From contig CAXRIN010000098.1 in assembly GCA_964230605.1 (NCBI GenBank), positions 1 through 18,031 of the forward strand: 18,031 nt of DNA, in the 5' to 3' direction. The stretch comes from GCA-002722245 sp964230605. Lineage in GTDB: Bacteria > Bacteroidota > Bacteroidia > Flavobacteriales_C > GCA-002722245. The first letter of the stretch is position 1; each line of letters opens with the position of its first letter. A model generated the notes under the pieces. That model saw only the letters and a list, made by a program, of their open reading frames with translations. It searched no databases and had not been told where the DNA came from. The position numbers and the translations under genes are program-made. Below are positions 1-6,531 of the stretch, one piece after another.

Positions 1-142
1 AAGCACTAATGCATCAGCAGAATCATTTAATGCTAAAATTAAAGCTTTTAGAGCTCAGTTTAGAGGTGTAAAAAACAAGGAATACTTTTTATTCAGATTA
101 ACAAATATTTATGCCTAATCCCCAACTTTTGTGCTTGACCCC
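1..142 (+). mobile_element. Right end of an ISL3-type insertion sequence (partial)
   Basis: The window opens inside the end of a transposase reading frame. Directly after its stop codon (116-118) comes a motif at 120-142 that starts CCCCAACTTTTGTGC and ends GACCCC, which looks like the terminal inverted repeat that closes such elements in Bacteroidota. The left end lies outside the window, so neither the matching inverted repeat nor the target-site duplication can be checked. The exact outer boundary (about 142-150) is therefore an estimate. The family call rests on the transposase C-terminus. Confidence 0.6.
2..118 (+). CDS. ISL3-family (ISAon1-like) transposase, C-terminal 38 residues only
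   Basis: The frame is open from base 2 and ends at TAA 116-118, giving 38 residues. It begins STNASAESFNAKIKAF and ends FLFRLTNIYA. The pattern N-A-x-A-E-S-F-N-A-K-I-K-A-F-R followed by Q-F-R-G-V and a short hydrophobic tail is the typical C-terminus of ISL3-type DDE transposases (DDE_Tnp_ISL3) common in Bacteroidota. The protein would catalyse cut-and-paste or copy transposition of its element. The catalytic residues lie upstream of the window, so I cannot tell whether the gene is intact. Family recognition is from memory of the motif, not a search. Confidence 0.72.
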   Translation, partial: STNASAESFNAKIKAFRAQFRGVKNKEYFLFRLTNIYA

Positions 143-265
143 GAAAAAGTTGCATAAGATTTAAAAAAAACAATCAAATCCCATTTGACCTAATTGCTGA
201 ATTAGTTAAGAAAATAAGCTATCAAGAATGGATTCAAATCTACGAGCAGAGTATTCTAAAAAACA

Positions 266-290
266 AAAGCGGATCAAATTGATCCGCTTT
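266..290 (-). terminator. Rho-independent terminator of the tRNA-His gene
   Basis: The 25 bases form a perfect inverted repeat: AAAGCGGATCAA, one central base, then its exact complement. On the minus strand it begins 3 bases beyond the tRNA 3' end (after 291-293) and is followed by a T-rich run (complement of the A-rich 254-265). This is a classic intrinsic terminator for minus-strand transcription. The A/T-rich flanks make the hairpin symmetrical, so weak action on the other strand is possible. Confidence 0.85.
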
Positions 291-293
291 GTG

Positions 294-368
294 GGCGACG
301 TATCGGATTCGAACCGACGACCCCTGGAACCACAAACCAGTGCTCTAACCAACTGAGCTAACATCGCC
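294..368 (-). tRNA. tRNA-His (anticodon GTG)
   Basis: Read on the minus strand, the sequence folds as a cloverleaf. The acceptor stem GCGATGT pairs with ACGTCGC, with one T-G wobble. The D arm is GCTC/GAGC around AGTTGGTTA. The anticodon stem is CTGGT/TCCAG, whose innermost pair is T-T, with loop TTGTGGT. The T arm has the loop TTCGAAT. The anticodon is GTG (His). The extra 5' G at 368 opposite C73 at 294 is the G-1:C73 pair that identifies histidine tRNAs, which confirms the call independently of the anticodon. The bases after C73 are CAC, so the 3' CCA is not encoded and must be added by the CCA-adding enzyme. The gene stands alone, with its own promoter (381-413) and terminator (266-290). 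Confidence 0.96.
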
Positions 369-380
369 ATTTGTGGGCTG

Positions 381-413
381 CAAAGATAATAAAAAACTTT
401 TCTTGTTTTCAAA
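381..413 (-). promoter_or_regulatory. Bacteroidota-type promoter of tRNA-His
   Basis: On the minus strand a TTTG box (410-413) is followed after 21 nt by TATCTTTG (381-388). This is an exact match to the TTTG/TAnnTTTG consensus used by the primary sigma factor of Bacteroidota. The -7 box ends 12 bases before the tRNA 5' end, leaving a short leader for RNase P to remove. It lies in the gap between two divergent genes (tRNA and the copper ATPase). Confidence 0.82.
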
Positions 414-448
414 AAAAAGTATTTAAACCTTATTAGTAACTTTAATTT

Positions 449-2545
449 ATGGCAGATAAAGTTCATAAATTAAAAGTTGAAGGCATGACTTGCACCAACT
501 GTGCATTCTCTGTTGAAAGAGCATTAAAAAAGTCTGGTGCTCAAAACATCAACGTAAATTTCACTACTGGAGAAGCATGTTTTCAAGGAAACATAGACCT
601 TGATAAAGCTGAAAACTTCATAAACAGCTCTGGATTTAGAGTAGTCAAAGAAAATGAAAACACTAAAAAATTATCAAAAGTCACAAAGCTTTTATTTATC
701 TCAGCCATATTTACACTACCCCTCATGGCTCATATGTTTGTTTCGGAAAACTCAATCCTAAATAACAAATACTTACAGTTGTGTTTATCCATTCCTGTTG
801 TTGCTTTTGGAGGATGGCATTTTATAAAAAGTGCTTTCTTCAGTTTAAAAACAGGTGTTCCAAACATGGACGTTCTTGTTGCAACTGGCTTTCTTTCGGC
901 CTTTATCTACAGCATATATGGAACATTTATAATCGGACATCATCATGATTACTTGTTTTTCGAAACAACGGCCTCAATTATAACTTTTGTGCTTTTAGGA
1001 AATTACATCGAAGAAAAAGCTGTTGACAAAACGACTTCGGCACTAAAAGACTTAGAAAAGCTCCGACCAAGAATCGCTAGAAGGGTTACAAACGGAGACA
1101 ATATTGAACGCGTGGATGTTTCTGAATTGAAAGTTGATGAATTCATTCGAATAAATACTGGTGACAAATTACCTATTGACGGAATAATCGCGTCAGGTGA
1201 ATTAGAATTAGATGAAAGTTTAATCACTGGAGAAAGCGAACCTATTTTCAAAAACACGCTAACGGAAGTAATATCAGGAACAACCGTTATTTCAGGCTCC
1301 GCTCTTGTTCGGGTAACCAAAATTTACGGGGAGGCAACTATTGATCAAATAATCAACCTTGTAAAAAACGCCCAAAATAAAAAGCCTGGAATACAGAAAT
1401 TAGGAGATAAAGTAAGTAGCATTTTTGTCCCTACAGTAATTGGAATTGCCGTAATCACTTTTTTAATTTCATTTTTAGGCTTTGATCTTTCTCTTCAAGA
1501 ATCAATAATGAGAAGCATCGCCACTCTTGTAATTAGCTGCCCATGCGCAATGGGACTAGCTGCACCTACTGCCATAATGGTAGGTATAGGAAAACTTGCA
1601 AAACTTGGTGTATTAATAAAAGGCGGAACCACTTTGGAGAAACTAGCAAAAGCTAACTTGGTCGTCTTTGACAAAACTGGAACTTTAACCACCGGTGAAT
1701 TTATTTTGAATAAATTAAATTACTACAAGGAATCTGAAGAGAAAATCAAACAAGTTATTCTTTCTTTGGAACAGCAAAGCAACCACCCTATTGCTGAGTC
1801 GCTAGTAAAAGTCCTTAACAAAGAAGTTGGTCCGATATACCTGCAAGATGTAATTGAAATCAGAGGAAAAGGTGTTAAAGGAACCGATATCGAAGGTAAC
1901 ACCTATCAATTAGTCTCTAACAAACATGCAAAAACAATCACAACGCGTGAATTAACCTCAGACCTAGTTCTTTTCAATGGAACATCTGTTGTGGGAGAAC
2001 TTTGGATAAAAGATCAAGCAAAAGAAGACGCTGAAGAAACCATAACTTGGCTGAAAAGCCACGGCTACAGAACAATGCTTTTATCGGGTGATAGAAGAAA
2101 AAACTGTGACGAAATTGCCAGAGAACTTTATCTAGATGACTATTACTACGAAAAATCTCCTGAAGAAAAATTAAAGATTATTGAAAAATTAAACAAGGAC
2201 TATAATGTAATTATGGTAGGTGATGGAATAAATGACGCTCCTTCCCTAGCATTAGCACATGTTGGAGTTTCTTTTGGTGCTGCAACCGATATTGCAATAA
2301 ATTCTTCTGAGGTAATTTTAGTAGACAAAAATTTATCTAGTTTAAAAACAGCTTTACAAGTAGGGAAACAAACTTACCGAACTATAAAACAAAACTTTTT
2401 CTGGGCTTTTATTTACAACATCGTAGCTATTCCAATCGCTGCATTTGGTTTTTTAAAACCAATTGTCGCAGCATTATCAATGACTTTTTCAGACGTTGTT
2501 GTTATTGGTAATTCCATATTATTGAAATTCAAAAAGAACAACTAG
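449..2545 (+). CDS. copA: Copper-type heavy-metal translocating P1B ATPase (CopA-like)
   Basis: This inner-membrane pump would use ATP to export a soft metal ion, most likely Cu(I). The 698 residues hold one N-terminal HMA metal-binding domain (GMTCTNC, Cys15/Cys18), then eight predicted membrane spans (about 78-98, 108-126, 143-162, 168-188, 326-348, 352-380, 650-670, 673-692). Key motifs are TGES at 260-263 (actuator), CPC at 364-366 (ion path), DKTGTLT with phosphorylated Asp408, the HP dipeptide at 446-447 and GDGINDAP at 591-598. Tyr656-Asn657 in span 7 matches the Cu(I) class. The usual MxxSS of span 8 reads MTFSD (678-682), a Ser-to-Asp change that leaves metal specificity a little open. 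ATG 449 is chosen because the HMA domain begins at once. A weak -7-like TAACTTTA (437-444) sits just upstream. No copper regulator or chaperone gene is adjacent. Confidence 0.9.
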   Translation: MADKVHKLKVEGMTCTNCAFSVERALKKSGAQNINVNFTTGEACFQGNIDLDKAENFINSSGFRVVKENENTKKLSKVTKLLFISAIFTLPLMAHMFVSENSILNNKYLQLCLSIPVVAFGGWHFIKSAFFSLKTGVPNMDVLVATGFLSAFIYSIYGTFIIGHHHDYLFFETTASIITFVLLGNYIEEKAVDKTTSALKDLEKLRPRIARRVTNGDNIERVDVSELKVDEFIRINTGDKLPIDGIIASGELELDESLITGESEPIFKNTLTEVISGTTVISGSALVRVTKIYGEATIDQIINLVKNAQNKKPGIQKLGDKVSSIFVPTVIGIAVITFLISFLGFDLSLQESIMRSIATLVISCPCAMGLAAPTAIMVGIGKLAKLGVLIKGGTTLEKLAKANLVVFDKTGTLTTGEFILNKLNYYKESEEKIKQVILSLEQQSNHPIAESLVKVLNKEVGPIYLQDVIEIRGKGVKGTDIEGNTYQLVSNKHAKTITTRELTSDLVLFNGTSVVGELWIKDQAKEDAEETITWLKSHGYRTMLLSGDRRKNCDEIARELYLDDYYYEKSPEEKLKIIEKLNKDYNVIMVGDGINDAPSLALAHVGVSFGAATDIAINSSEVILVDKNLSSLKTALQVGKQTYRTIKQNFFWAFIYNIVAIPIAAFGFLKPIVAALSMTFSDVVVIGNSILLKFKKNN

Positions 2546-2577
2546 AAGGGTTTAAAATAAGTTTGAATAAAAAAAAA

Positions 2578-2600
2578 GACGAAGTAAAAACTACTTCGTC
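2578..2600 (-). terminator. Intrinsic terminator closing the pdhA-pdhC operon
   Basis: GACGAAGTA (2578-2586) pairs perfectly with TACTTCGTC (2592-2600) around a 5-base loop. On the minus strand the hairpin is followed by an unbroken T tract (complement of the A run 2569-2577), as expected for a terminator of the pdhC transcript that ends at 2640. It lies in the 94-bp gap between convergent copA and pdhC. On the plus strand the downstream bases are only weakly T-rich, so it may stop copA transcripts less efficiently. Confidence 0.85.
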
Positions 2601-2639
2601 TAAATCCATTTATAAATCAATAAACTAATTTTCCTTAAT

Positions 2640-3911
2640 CTATAACTCATACATTAAAACAGGATTCTCAAGAATCTGTTTAAACGTTTGTAAGAAAGCA
2701 GCACCAACCGCTCCATCAATAGCTCTATGATCACAAGATAATGTTACCTTCATAATGTTACCAGGAACGATTTCATTATTCTTTACAACAGGAACTTGTT
2801 TTATACCTCCAATAGCCATGATAGCAGCATCTGGTGAATTTATAATTGAAGTAAATTGCTCAATTCCAAACATACCTAAGTTAGACACTGTAAATGTTGA
2901 ACCAGCCCAATCATCTGGAGTTAATTTATTTTCCTTTGCTCTAATAGAGTAATCCTTAACTTGAGCAGAAATATCTTGAAGAGATAATTGATCTGCGAAT
3001 CTTACGACAGGAACTAACAATCCATTTTCAACTGCCATTGCGACACCAATATTCACGTGATCGTTATAACGAATTCTATCTCCTAAATAAGAACAGTTAA
3101 CACCAGGATGTTTCTTCAATGCTTTTGCAGTTGCTTTAAGTACCATATCATTAAAAGAAACCTTAGTTCCTTTACCTTCAATAATAGCTTTTCTTGCAGC
3201 AATAGCATTATCCATATCTATATCCAAAGTCAAATAGAAATGAGGAGCAGAGAATTTTGACTCTGACAACCTTTGCCCAATAACCTTTCTCATAGAACTC
3301 AATCCTACTTCTGTAAAGCTTTCTCTCGCATTTACGACACCACCTGGGATAAAATTCTCAACATCTCTCTTCACAATTCTACCTCCATCCCCTGAACCCG
3401 GAACCTGAGATAGAGGAATATTTTTTTCCTCTGCTAATTTCCTAGCTAAAGGTGAAGCCACAACTTTGTCATTCAGAACCACAGGAGCAGCAGACGCAGC
3501 TTTTGGAGCAGCAGCTGGTGCAGGCGCAGCAGACGCCTTTGGCGCAGAAGTTGCCTTAGGTGCAGGCGCAGCAGCTGGTGCTGGGGCAGGCTCAGCCTTA
3601 GGAGCTTCCTCTACTGAAGCACTTGACTCAGCTTTTTTCTTAGCCTCTTCCAACAAACCTGTGATATCTTCACCTTCTTCTCCAAGAATAGCTAAAACTG
3701 TATCAACTGGCGCATTTTGACCAGCCTCAACTCCAATATGCAATAAAACTCCTTCTTGAAAGGATTCAAATTCCATTGTAGCCTTATCAGACTCAATTTC
3801 AGCTAATAAATCGCCACTTTCTACTTTATCTCCAACTTTTTTGTGCCATTCTGCCACGACTCCCTCAGTCATCGTATCACTTAGTTTTGGCATTAAAACT
3901 ATTTCAGCCAT
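2640..3911 (-). CDS. pdhC: Pyruvate dehydrogenase E2, dihydrolipoamide acetyltransferase
   Basis: This is the core enzyme of the pyruvate dehydrogenase complex. It moves the acetyl group from E1 through lipoamide to coenzyme A. The 423 residues comprise one lipoyl domain (1-78) with the lipoylated lysine in the ESDKAT motif (Lys43), a long Ala/Pro/Lys flexible linker (about 88-146), a peripheral subunit-binding domain (about 150-187, motif SPLARKLAEE then GSGDGGRIVKRDV), and the catalytic acyltransferase domain (about 195-423) with the HRxxDG motif (His395, Asp399). It starts 25 bases after the pdhA stop on the same strand and ends at a terminator, so the two form an operon. Family relatives include E2 of other 2-oxo acid dehydrogenases, but pairing with this E1-alpha favours pyruvate. 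No E1-beta or E3 gene lies in the window. Confidence 0.93.
   Translation of the reverse strand: MAEIVLMPKLSDTMTEGVVAEWHKKVGDKVESGDLLAEIESDKATMEFESFQEGVLLHIGVEAGQNAPVDTVLAILGEEGEDITGLLEEAKKKAESSASVEEAPKAEPAPAPAAAPAPKATSAPKASAAPAPAAAPKAASAAPVVLNDKVVASPLARKLAEEKNIPLSQVPGSGDGGRIVKRDVENFIPGGVVNARESFTEVGLSSMRKVIGQRLSESKFSAPHFYLTLDIDMDNAIAARKAIIEGKGTKVSFNDMVLKATAKALKKHPGVNCSYLGDRIRYNDHVNIGVAMAVENGLLVPVVRFADQLSLQDISAQVKDYSIRAKENKLTPDDWAGSTFTVSNLGMFGIEQFTSIINSPDAAIMAIGGIKQVPVVKNNEIVPGNIMKVTLSCDHRAIDGAVGAAFLQTFKQILENPVLMYEL
3480..3602 (-). repeat. Ala/Pro-rich linker of PdhC with GC-rich imperfect repeats
   Basis: Residues 104-144 of PdhC consist almost only of Ala, Pro, Lys and Ser, in a run of imperfect AP, AAAP and APKA units. 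The DNA carries near-repeated blocks such as GGTGCAGGCGCAGCAG and is much richer in GC than its surroundings. Such flexible linkers let the lipoyl domain swing between E1, E2 and E3 active sites. Repeat-driven length variation is common in these linkers. The antisense strand has an open frame here only because of the low-complexity composition. Confidence 0.7.
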
Positions 3912-3936
3912 TGCTTATATTCTTTTATTAGTTTTA

Positions 3937-4947
3937 TTAAAATTCTTTGATGAAAGGATAATCCTCTTGAGCGTAAACTCCATCGTAAATATCCTCATCT
4001 GATGGAAAATCTCCCTCTTCTGCAAACTTTTCAGCTTCAGCTACTATCTCCTTAACTTTTTCCTCTATCGCTTTCAATTCTTCTTCAGAAGCAAAATTAT
4101 TTTCCTGAATAGTTGACAACACATCTGCAATAGGATCCCTGTCTTTATAAGAATTCAATTCTTCTTTTGTTCTGTATTTAGCAGGATCCGACATCGAGTG
4201 TCCTTTGTAGCGATAAGTTCTTATCTCTAGCAACGTAGGTCCATCACCTCTTCTAGCTCTATCAACAGCTTCTTCAAAAGCATCAGCACAATCCTCTACC
4301 TTCATTCCATTAACAGCGAAAGACGGCATTTCATATGCATGACCTAGCTTGTAAAGATCAGTTACATTAGAAGTTCTTTCAACAGAAGTACCCATTGCAT
4401 ACATGTTGTTTTCAATAACAAAAATCACAGGTAACTTCCAAGTCATTGCCATATTTAATGCTTCATGGAAAGCTCCCTGACGAACAGCTCCATCTCCCAT
4501 TAAACAAATATTCACATTTTTGGTTCCTCTATATTTTTCAGCAAAAGCAATTCCAGCTCCAAGTGGAACATGAGCACCAACGATTCCGTGCCCTCCATAG
4601 AAACCTTTTTCCTTATCAAACATATGCATTGAACCTCCTCTACCTTTTGAAATACCATTCGTTTTTCCAAAAAGTTCGGCCATTATCAATTTTGGATCCG
4701 CACCTCTACCTATTGGCTGACAGTGATCTCTGTAAGTGGTAATAACACTATCTCCCTCTCCCAATACTGTTTCATAACCAGCAACAATAGCCTCTTGTCC
4801 AATATATAAGTGACAGAAACCTCTAATTTTTTGCTGAATGTAACAAGCAGAAGCCTTGTCTTCGAACTTACGATACAAAAGCATTTCTTCGTACCATTTT
4901 AAGTATTGCTCTTTCGAATACTTTAGAGCCTTACCATCTTGTGCCAT
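3937..4947 (-). CDS. pdhA: Pyruvate dehydrogenase E1 component, alpha subunit
   Basis: E1-alpha binds thiamine diphosphate and, with E1-beta, decarboxylates pyruvate and transfers the acetyl group to E2 lipoamide. The thiamine diphosphate motif is present: GDG at 151-153 and the closing Asn180-Asn181. So are the Y-R-D-H loop (72-75) and the G-H-S-M-S-D-P regulatory loop typical of E1-alpha. ATG at 4947 gives a 336-residue protein beginning MAQDGKALKY, the usual beginning for the family. An upstream in-frame TTG at 4989 would add 14 residues that resemble no domain, so I reject it. The gene leads the pdhA-pdhC operon (25-bp gap). E1-beta must be encoded elsewhere, as this is the two-gene arrangement with a separate beta subunit. 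Candidate -7 boxes lie at 4972-4979 and 5033-5040. Confidence 0.93.
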   Translation of the reverse strand: MAQDGKALKYSKEQYLKWYEEMLLYRKFEDKASACYIQQKIRGFCHLYIGQEAIVAGYETVLGEGDSVITTYRDHCQPIGRGADPKLIMAELFGKTNGISKGRGGSMHMFDKEKGFYGGHGIVGAHVPLGAGIAFAEKYRGTKNVNICLMGDGAVRQGAFHEALNMAMTWKLPVIFVIENNMYAMGTSVERTSNVTDLYKLGHAYEMPSFAVNGMKVEDCADAFEEAVDRARRGDGPTLLEIRTYRYKGHSMSDPAKYRTKEELNSYKDRDPIADVLSTIQENNFASEEELKAIEEKVKEIVAEAEKFAEEGDFPSDEDIYDGVYAQEDYPFIKEF

Positions 4948-4971
4948 AAACGAGTCGTTTTTATTGAAATG

Positions 4972-4979
4972 CAAAAATA
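4972..4979 (-). promoter_or_regulatory. Candidate -7 box for the pdhA-pdhC operon
   Basis: On the minus strand TATTTTTG matches TAnnTTTG and lies 24 bases upstream of the pdhA ATG, a spacing like that of the PorP/SprF-like gene promoter candidate. No good TTTG partner is found 19-21 nt upstream. A second perfect -7 match, TAAGTTTG, lies at 5033-5040, also without a well-placed partner. Either or both could be used. The rest of the 256-bp gap 4948-5203 shows nothing else apart from the murF terminator. Confidence 0.35.
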
Positions 4980-5139
4980 AGAAAGTCAATTAAATTATAC
5001 GATATACAACATGGTTTTTCATTCAAAAAAAACAAACTTATTCATTACTCAAACAAAACACTCCACCTACAAAAACCCTAGCTATACTAATAGAACAGGA
5101 ATAAACACCAAATAAAAAAAATTGATTTACAACAAAAAA

Positions 5140-5163
5140 AAAGAGACTCAAAAGAGCCTCTTT
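5140..5163 (-). terminator. Intrinsic terminator downstream of murF
   Basis: AAAGAGACTC and GAGCCTCTTT pair with a single A-C mismatch around a 4-base AAAA loop. On the minus strand the hairpin is followed by a T tract (complement of the A run 5134-5140). It lies 40 bases past the murF stop codon, which ends at 5204, and separates murF from the pdhA promoter region. Confidence 0.78.
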
Positions 5164-5203
5164 ATTTTACAATATCTAACGTATCGTTTTTGTATCATAA
5201 AAA

Positions 5204-6469
5204 CTACAGAAAGGGTTCTAATTTCTCTAACTGAACCCCTCTTGAGCCTTTAACCAAAATCTGAATACCATTTAAATTTTCAAGAACACCACTTTTTATT
5301 AATTCATCAACGTTAGTAAAAGCTAAAAAATCTGAATAATTATACTTTTTAAACTCTTCACCAACTAGTATAGCTCTACTATTTGAGTTGATTAGTTTAT
5401 CAATTATCTTCTTATGCTCTTCTTCAGAAACATGACCTAGCTCCCTCATATCACCAACAATAAATAGCTTTTCACCTTCTTTACTTAATAGTTCCTCAAT
5501 AGCTAAATTTAAACTTGATGGATTAGCATTATAGGCATCTAATATCAAATGGTTTTCTTTCGAGGAAATCTTTATTTGACTCCTATTATTATTGGGTTTA
5601 TAACTTTCAATCGCATCAACAATTAACTTCTCCTCTATTTGAAAATATTTACCTACAGCGTAAGCGGTCAATATATTATTGGCGTTATATTGACCAAATA
5701 ACTTACTTCTAATTTCAACGCCATTTATATCAAGTTCTAATTCATATTTTGAGGAATCAATTTTGAAATTCAAATCATCACCTCCAAACTCAACAGTATT
5801 AGAATAATTATTCATCAAAGGCCTTAAATAATTTTCATTATTATTTATAAACAAAACACCATCCTTATGGATTACAAAATCGTACATCTCTGATTTTGTT
5901 TTCACAACGCCTTCTTTACTTCCAAATCCTTCAATATGTGCCGTTCCAATATTTGTAATCATTCCATGAGTTGGATCAGCAATCTCACACAATTCTTTAA
6001 TATCACCAGGTTTATTAGCCCCCATTTCAATTAAAGCGAAATCATGCCCCTCTCTTAAACCAAGTAATGTGAGTGGAACACCTATATGATTATTCAAGTT
6101 ACCCTTAGTATAAAGTAAATTATACTTTTTCATTAAAACTTCAGCTAACAACTCCTTTGTTGTAGTTTTCCCATTACTCCCAGTAATACCCAGGACTGGT
6201 ATTTCAAATTTTGATCTATGATAGTTTGCAAGTTGTTGTAGCGTAAGAAGAGAGCTACCAACATTTATAACATTATCACCTTCAACCGAACCATCATCAC
6301 AAACAGCATATTTACAACCATCTCCAAGTGCTTCGGAGATAAAGTTATTACCATTAAAATTCGCACCACTTAAGGCAAAAAACAACGATCCTTCTTTTAC
6401 AGATCTTGTATCAGTGGATACTTCAAAATTACATTCCTTGTACTTTTGATAAAGTAACTCTAATTCCAT
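5204..6469 (-). CDS. murF: MurF, UDP-N-acetylmuramoyl-tripeptide--D-alanyl-D-alanine ligase
   Basis: This cytoplasmic ATP-dependent ligase adds D-Ala-D-Ala to UDP-MurNAc-tripeptide, completing the peptidoglycan pentapeptide precursor. The 421 residues show the three Mur ligase domains: an N-terminal UDP-substrate domain (about 1-85, with S-T-D-T-R-S), a central ATPase domain with the P-loop GSNGKTTT (97-104, Lys101), NNHIGVPLTLL (126-136) and TAHIEGFGSKEG (176-187), and a C-terminal domain with DAYNANPSS (311-319) and KGSRG (407-411). The last two motifs are specific to MurF rather than MurC, D or E. Its neighbour gldJ lies upstream on the same strand, an order I recall from flavobacteria. 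A strong hairpin (6482-6511) lies between the two, only 12 bases from this start codon, so murF needs its own promoter or terminator read-through. Confidence 0.94.
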   Translation of the reverse strand: MELELLYQKYKECNFEVSTDTRSVKEGSLFFALSGANFNGNNFISEALGDGCKYAVCDDGSVEGDNVINVGSSLLTLQQLANYHRSKFEIPVLGITGSNGKTTTKELLAEVLMKKYNLLYTKGNLNNHIGVPLTLLGLREGHDFALIEMGANKPGDIKELCEIADPTHGMITNIGTAHIEGFGSKEGVVKTKSEMYDFVIHKDGVLFINNNENYLRPLMNNYSNTVEFGGDDLNFKIDSSKYELELDINGVEIRSKLFGQYNANNILTAYAVGKYFQIEEKLIVDAIESYKPNNNRSQIKISSKENHLILDAYNANPSSLNLAIEELLSKEGEKLFIVGDMRELGHVSEEEHKKIIDKLINSNSRAILVGEEFKKYNYSDFLAFTNVDELIKSGVLENLNGIQILVKGSRGVQLEKLEPFL

Positions 6470-6481
6470 ACTTAAAAATAA

Positions 6482-6511
6482 AAAGCCCTCTGAAATATTT
6501 CAGAGGGCTTT
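6482..6511 (-). terminator. Strong hairpin terminator after gldJ, in the murF leader
   Basis: The 30 bases are perfectly self-complementary: 15-base arms, the left one AAAGCCCTCTGAAAT, with no spare loop, so the central few bases open. On the minus strand the hairpin is followed by TTTTATTTTT (complement of 6474-6484). It begins 20 bases after the gldJ stop. The T tract runs to within a few bases of the murF ATG (6469), an unusually tight fit. Confidence 0.87.
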
Positions 6512-6531
6512 CAATAAAGTTTTCATTTTTT

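Noticed and set aside
206..466. A minus-strand open frame of 86 codons across the tRNA-His gene
   Set aside because: It reads straight through the tRNA, its promoter and terminator. The peptide is the usual nonsense translation of a tRNA gene.
3466..3720. A plus-strand Ala/Gly-rich open frame opposite pdhC
   Set aside because: It is the antisense of the low-complexity Ala/Pro linker, which lacks stop codons by composition. There is no start context or domain.
4948..4989. A longer PdhA start at TTG 4989
   Set aside because: The 14 added residues have no family similarity, the codon is TTG, and a candidate -7 box (4972-4979) falls inside the extension. ATG 4947 gives the standard N-terminus.
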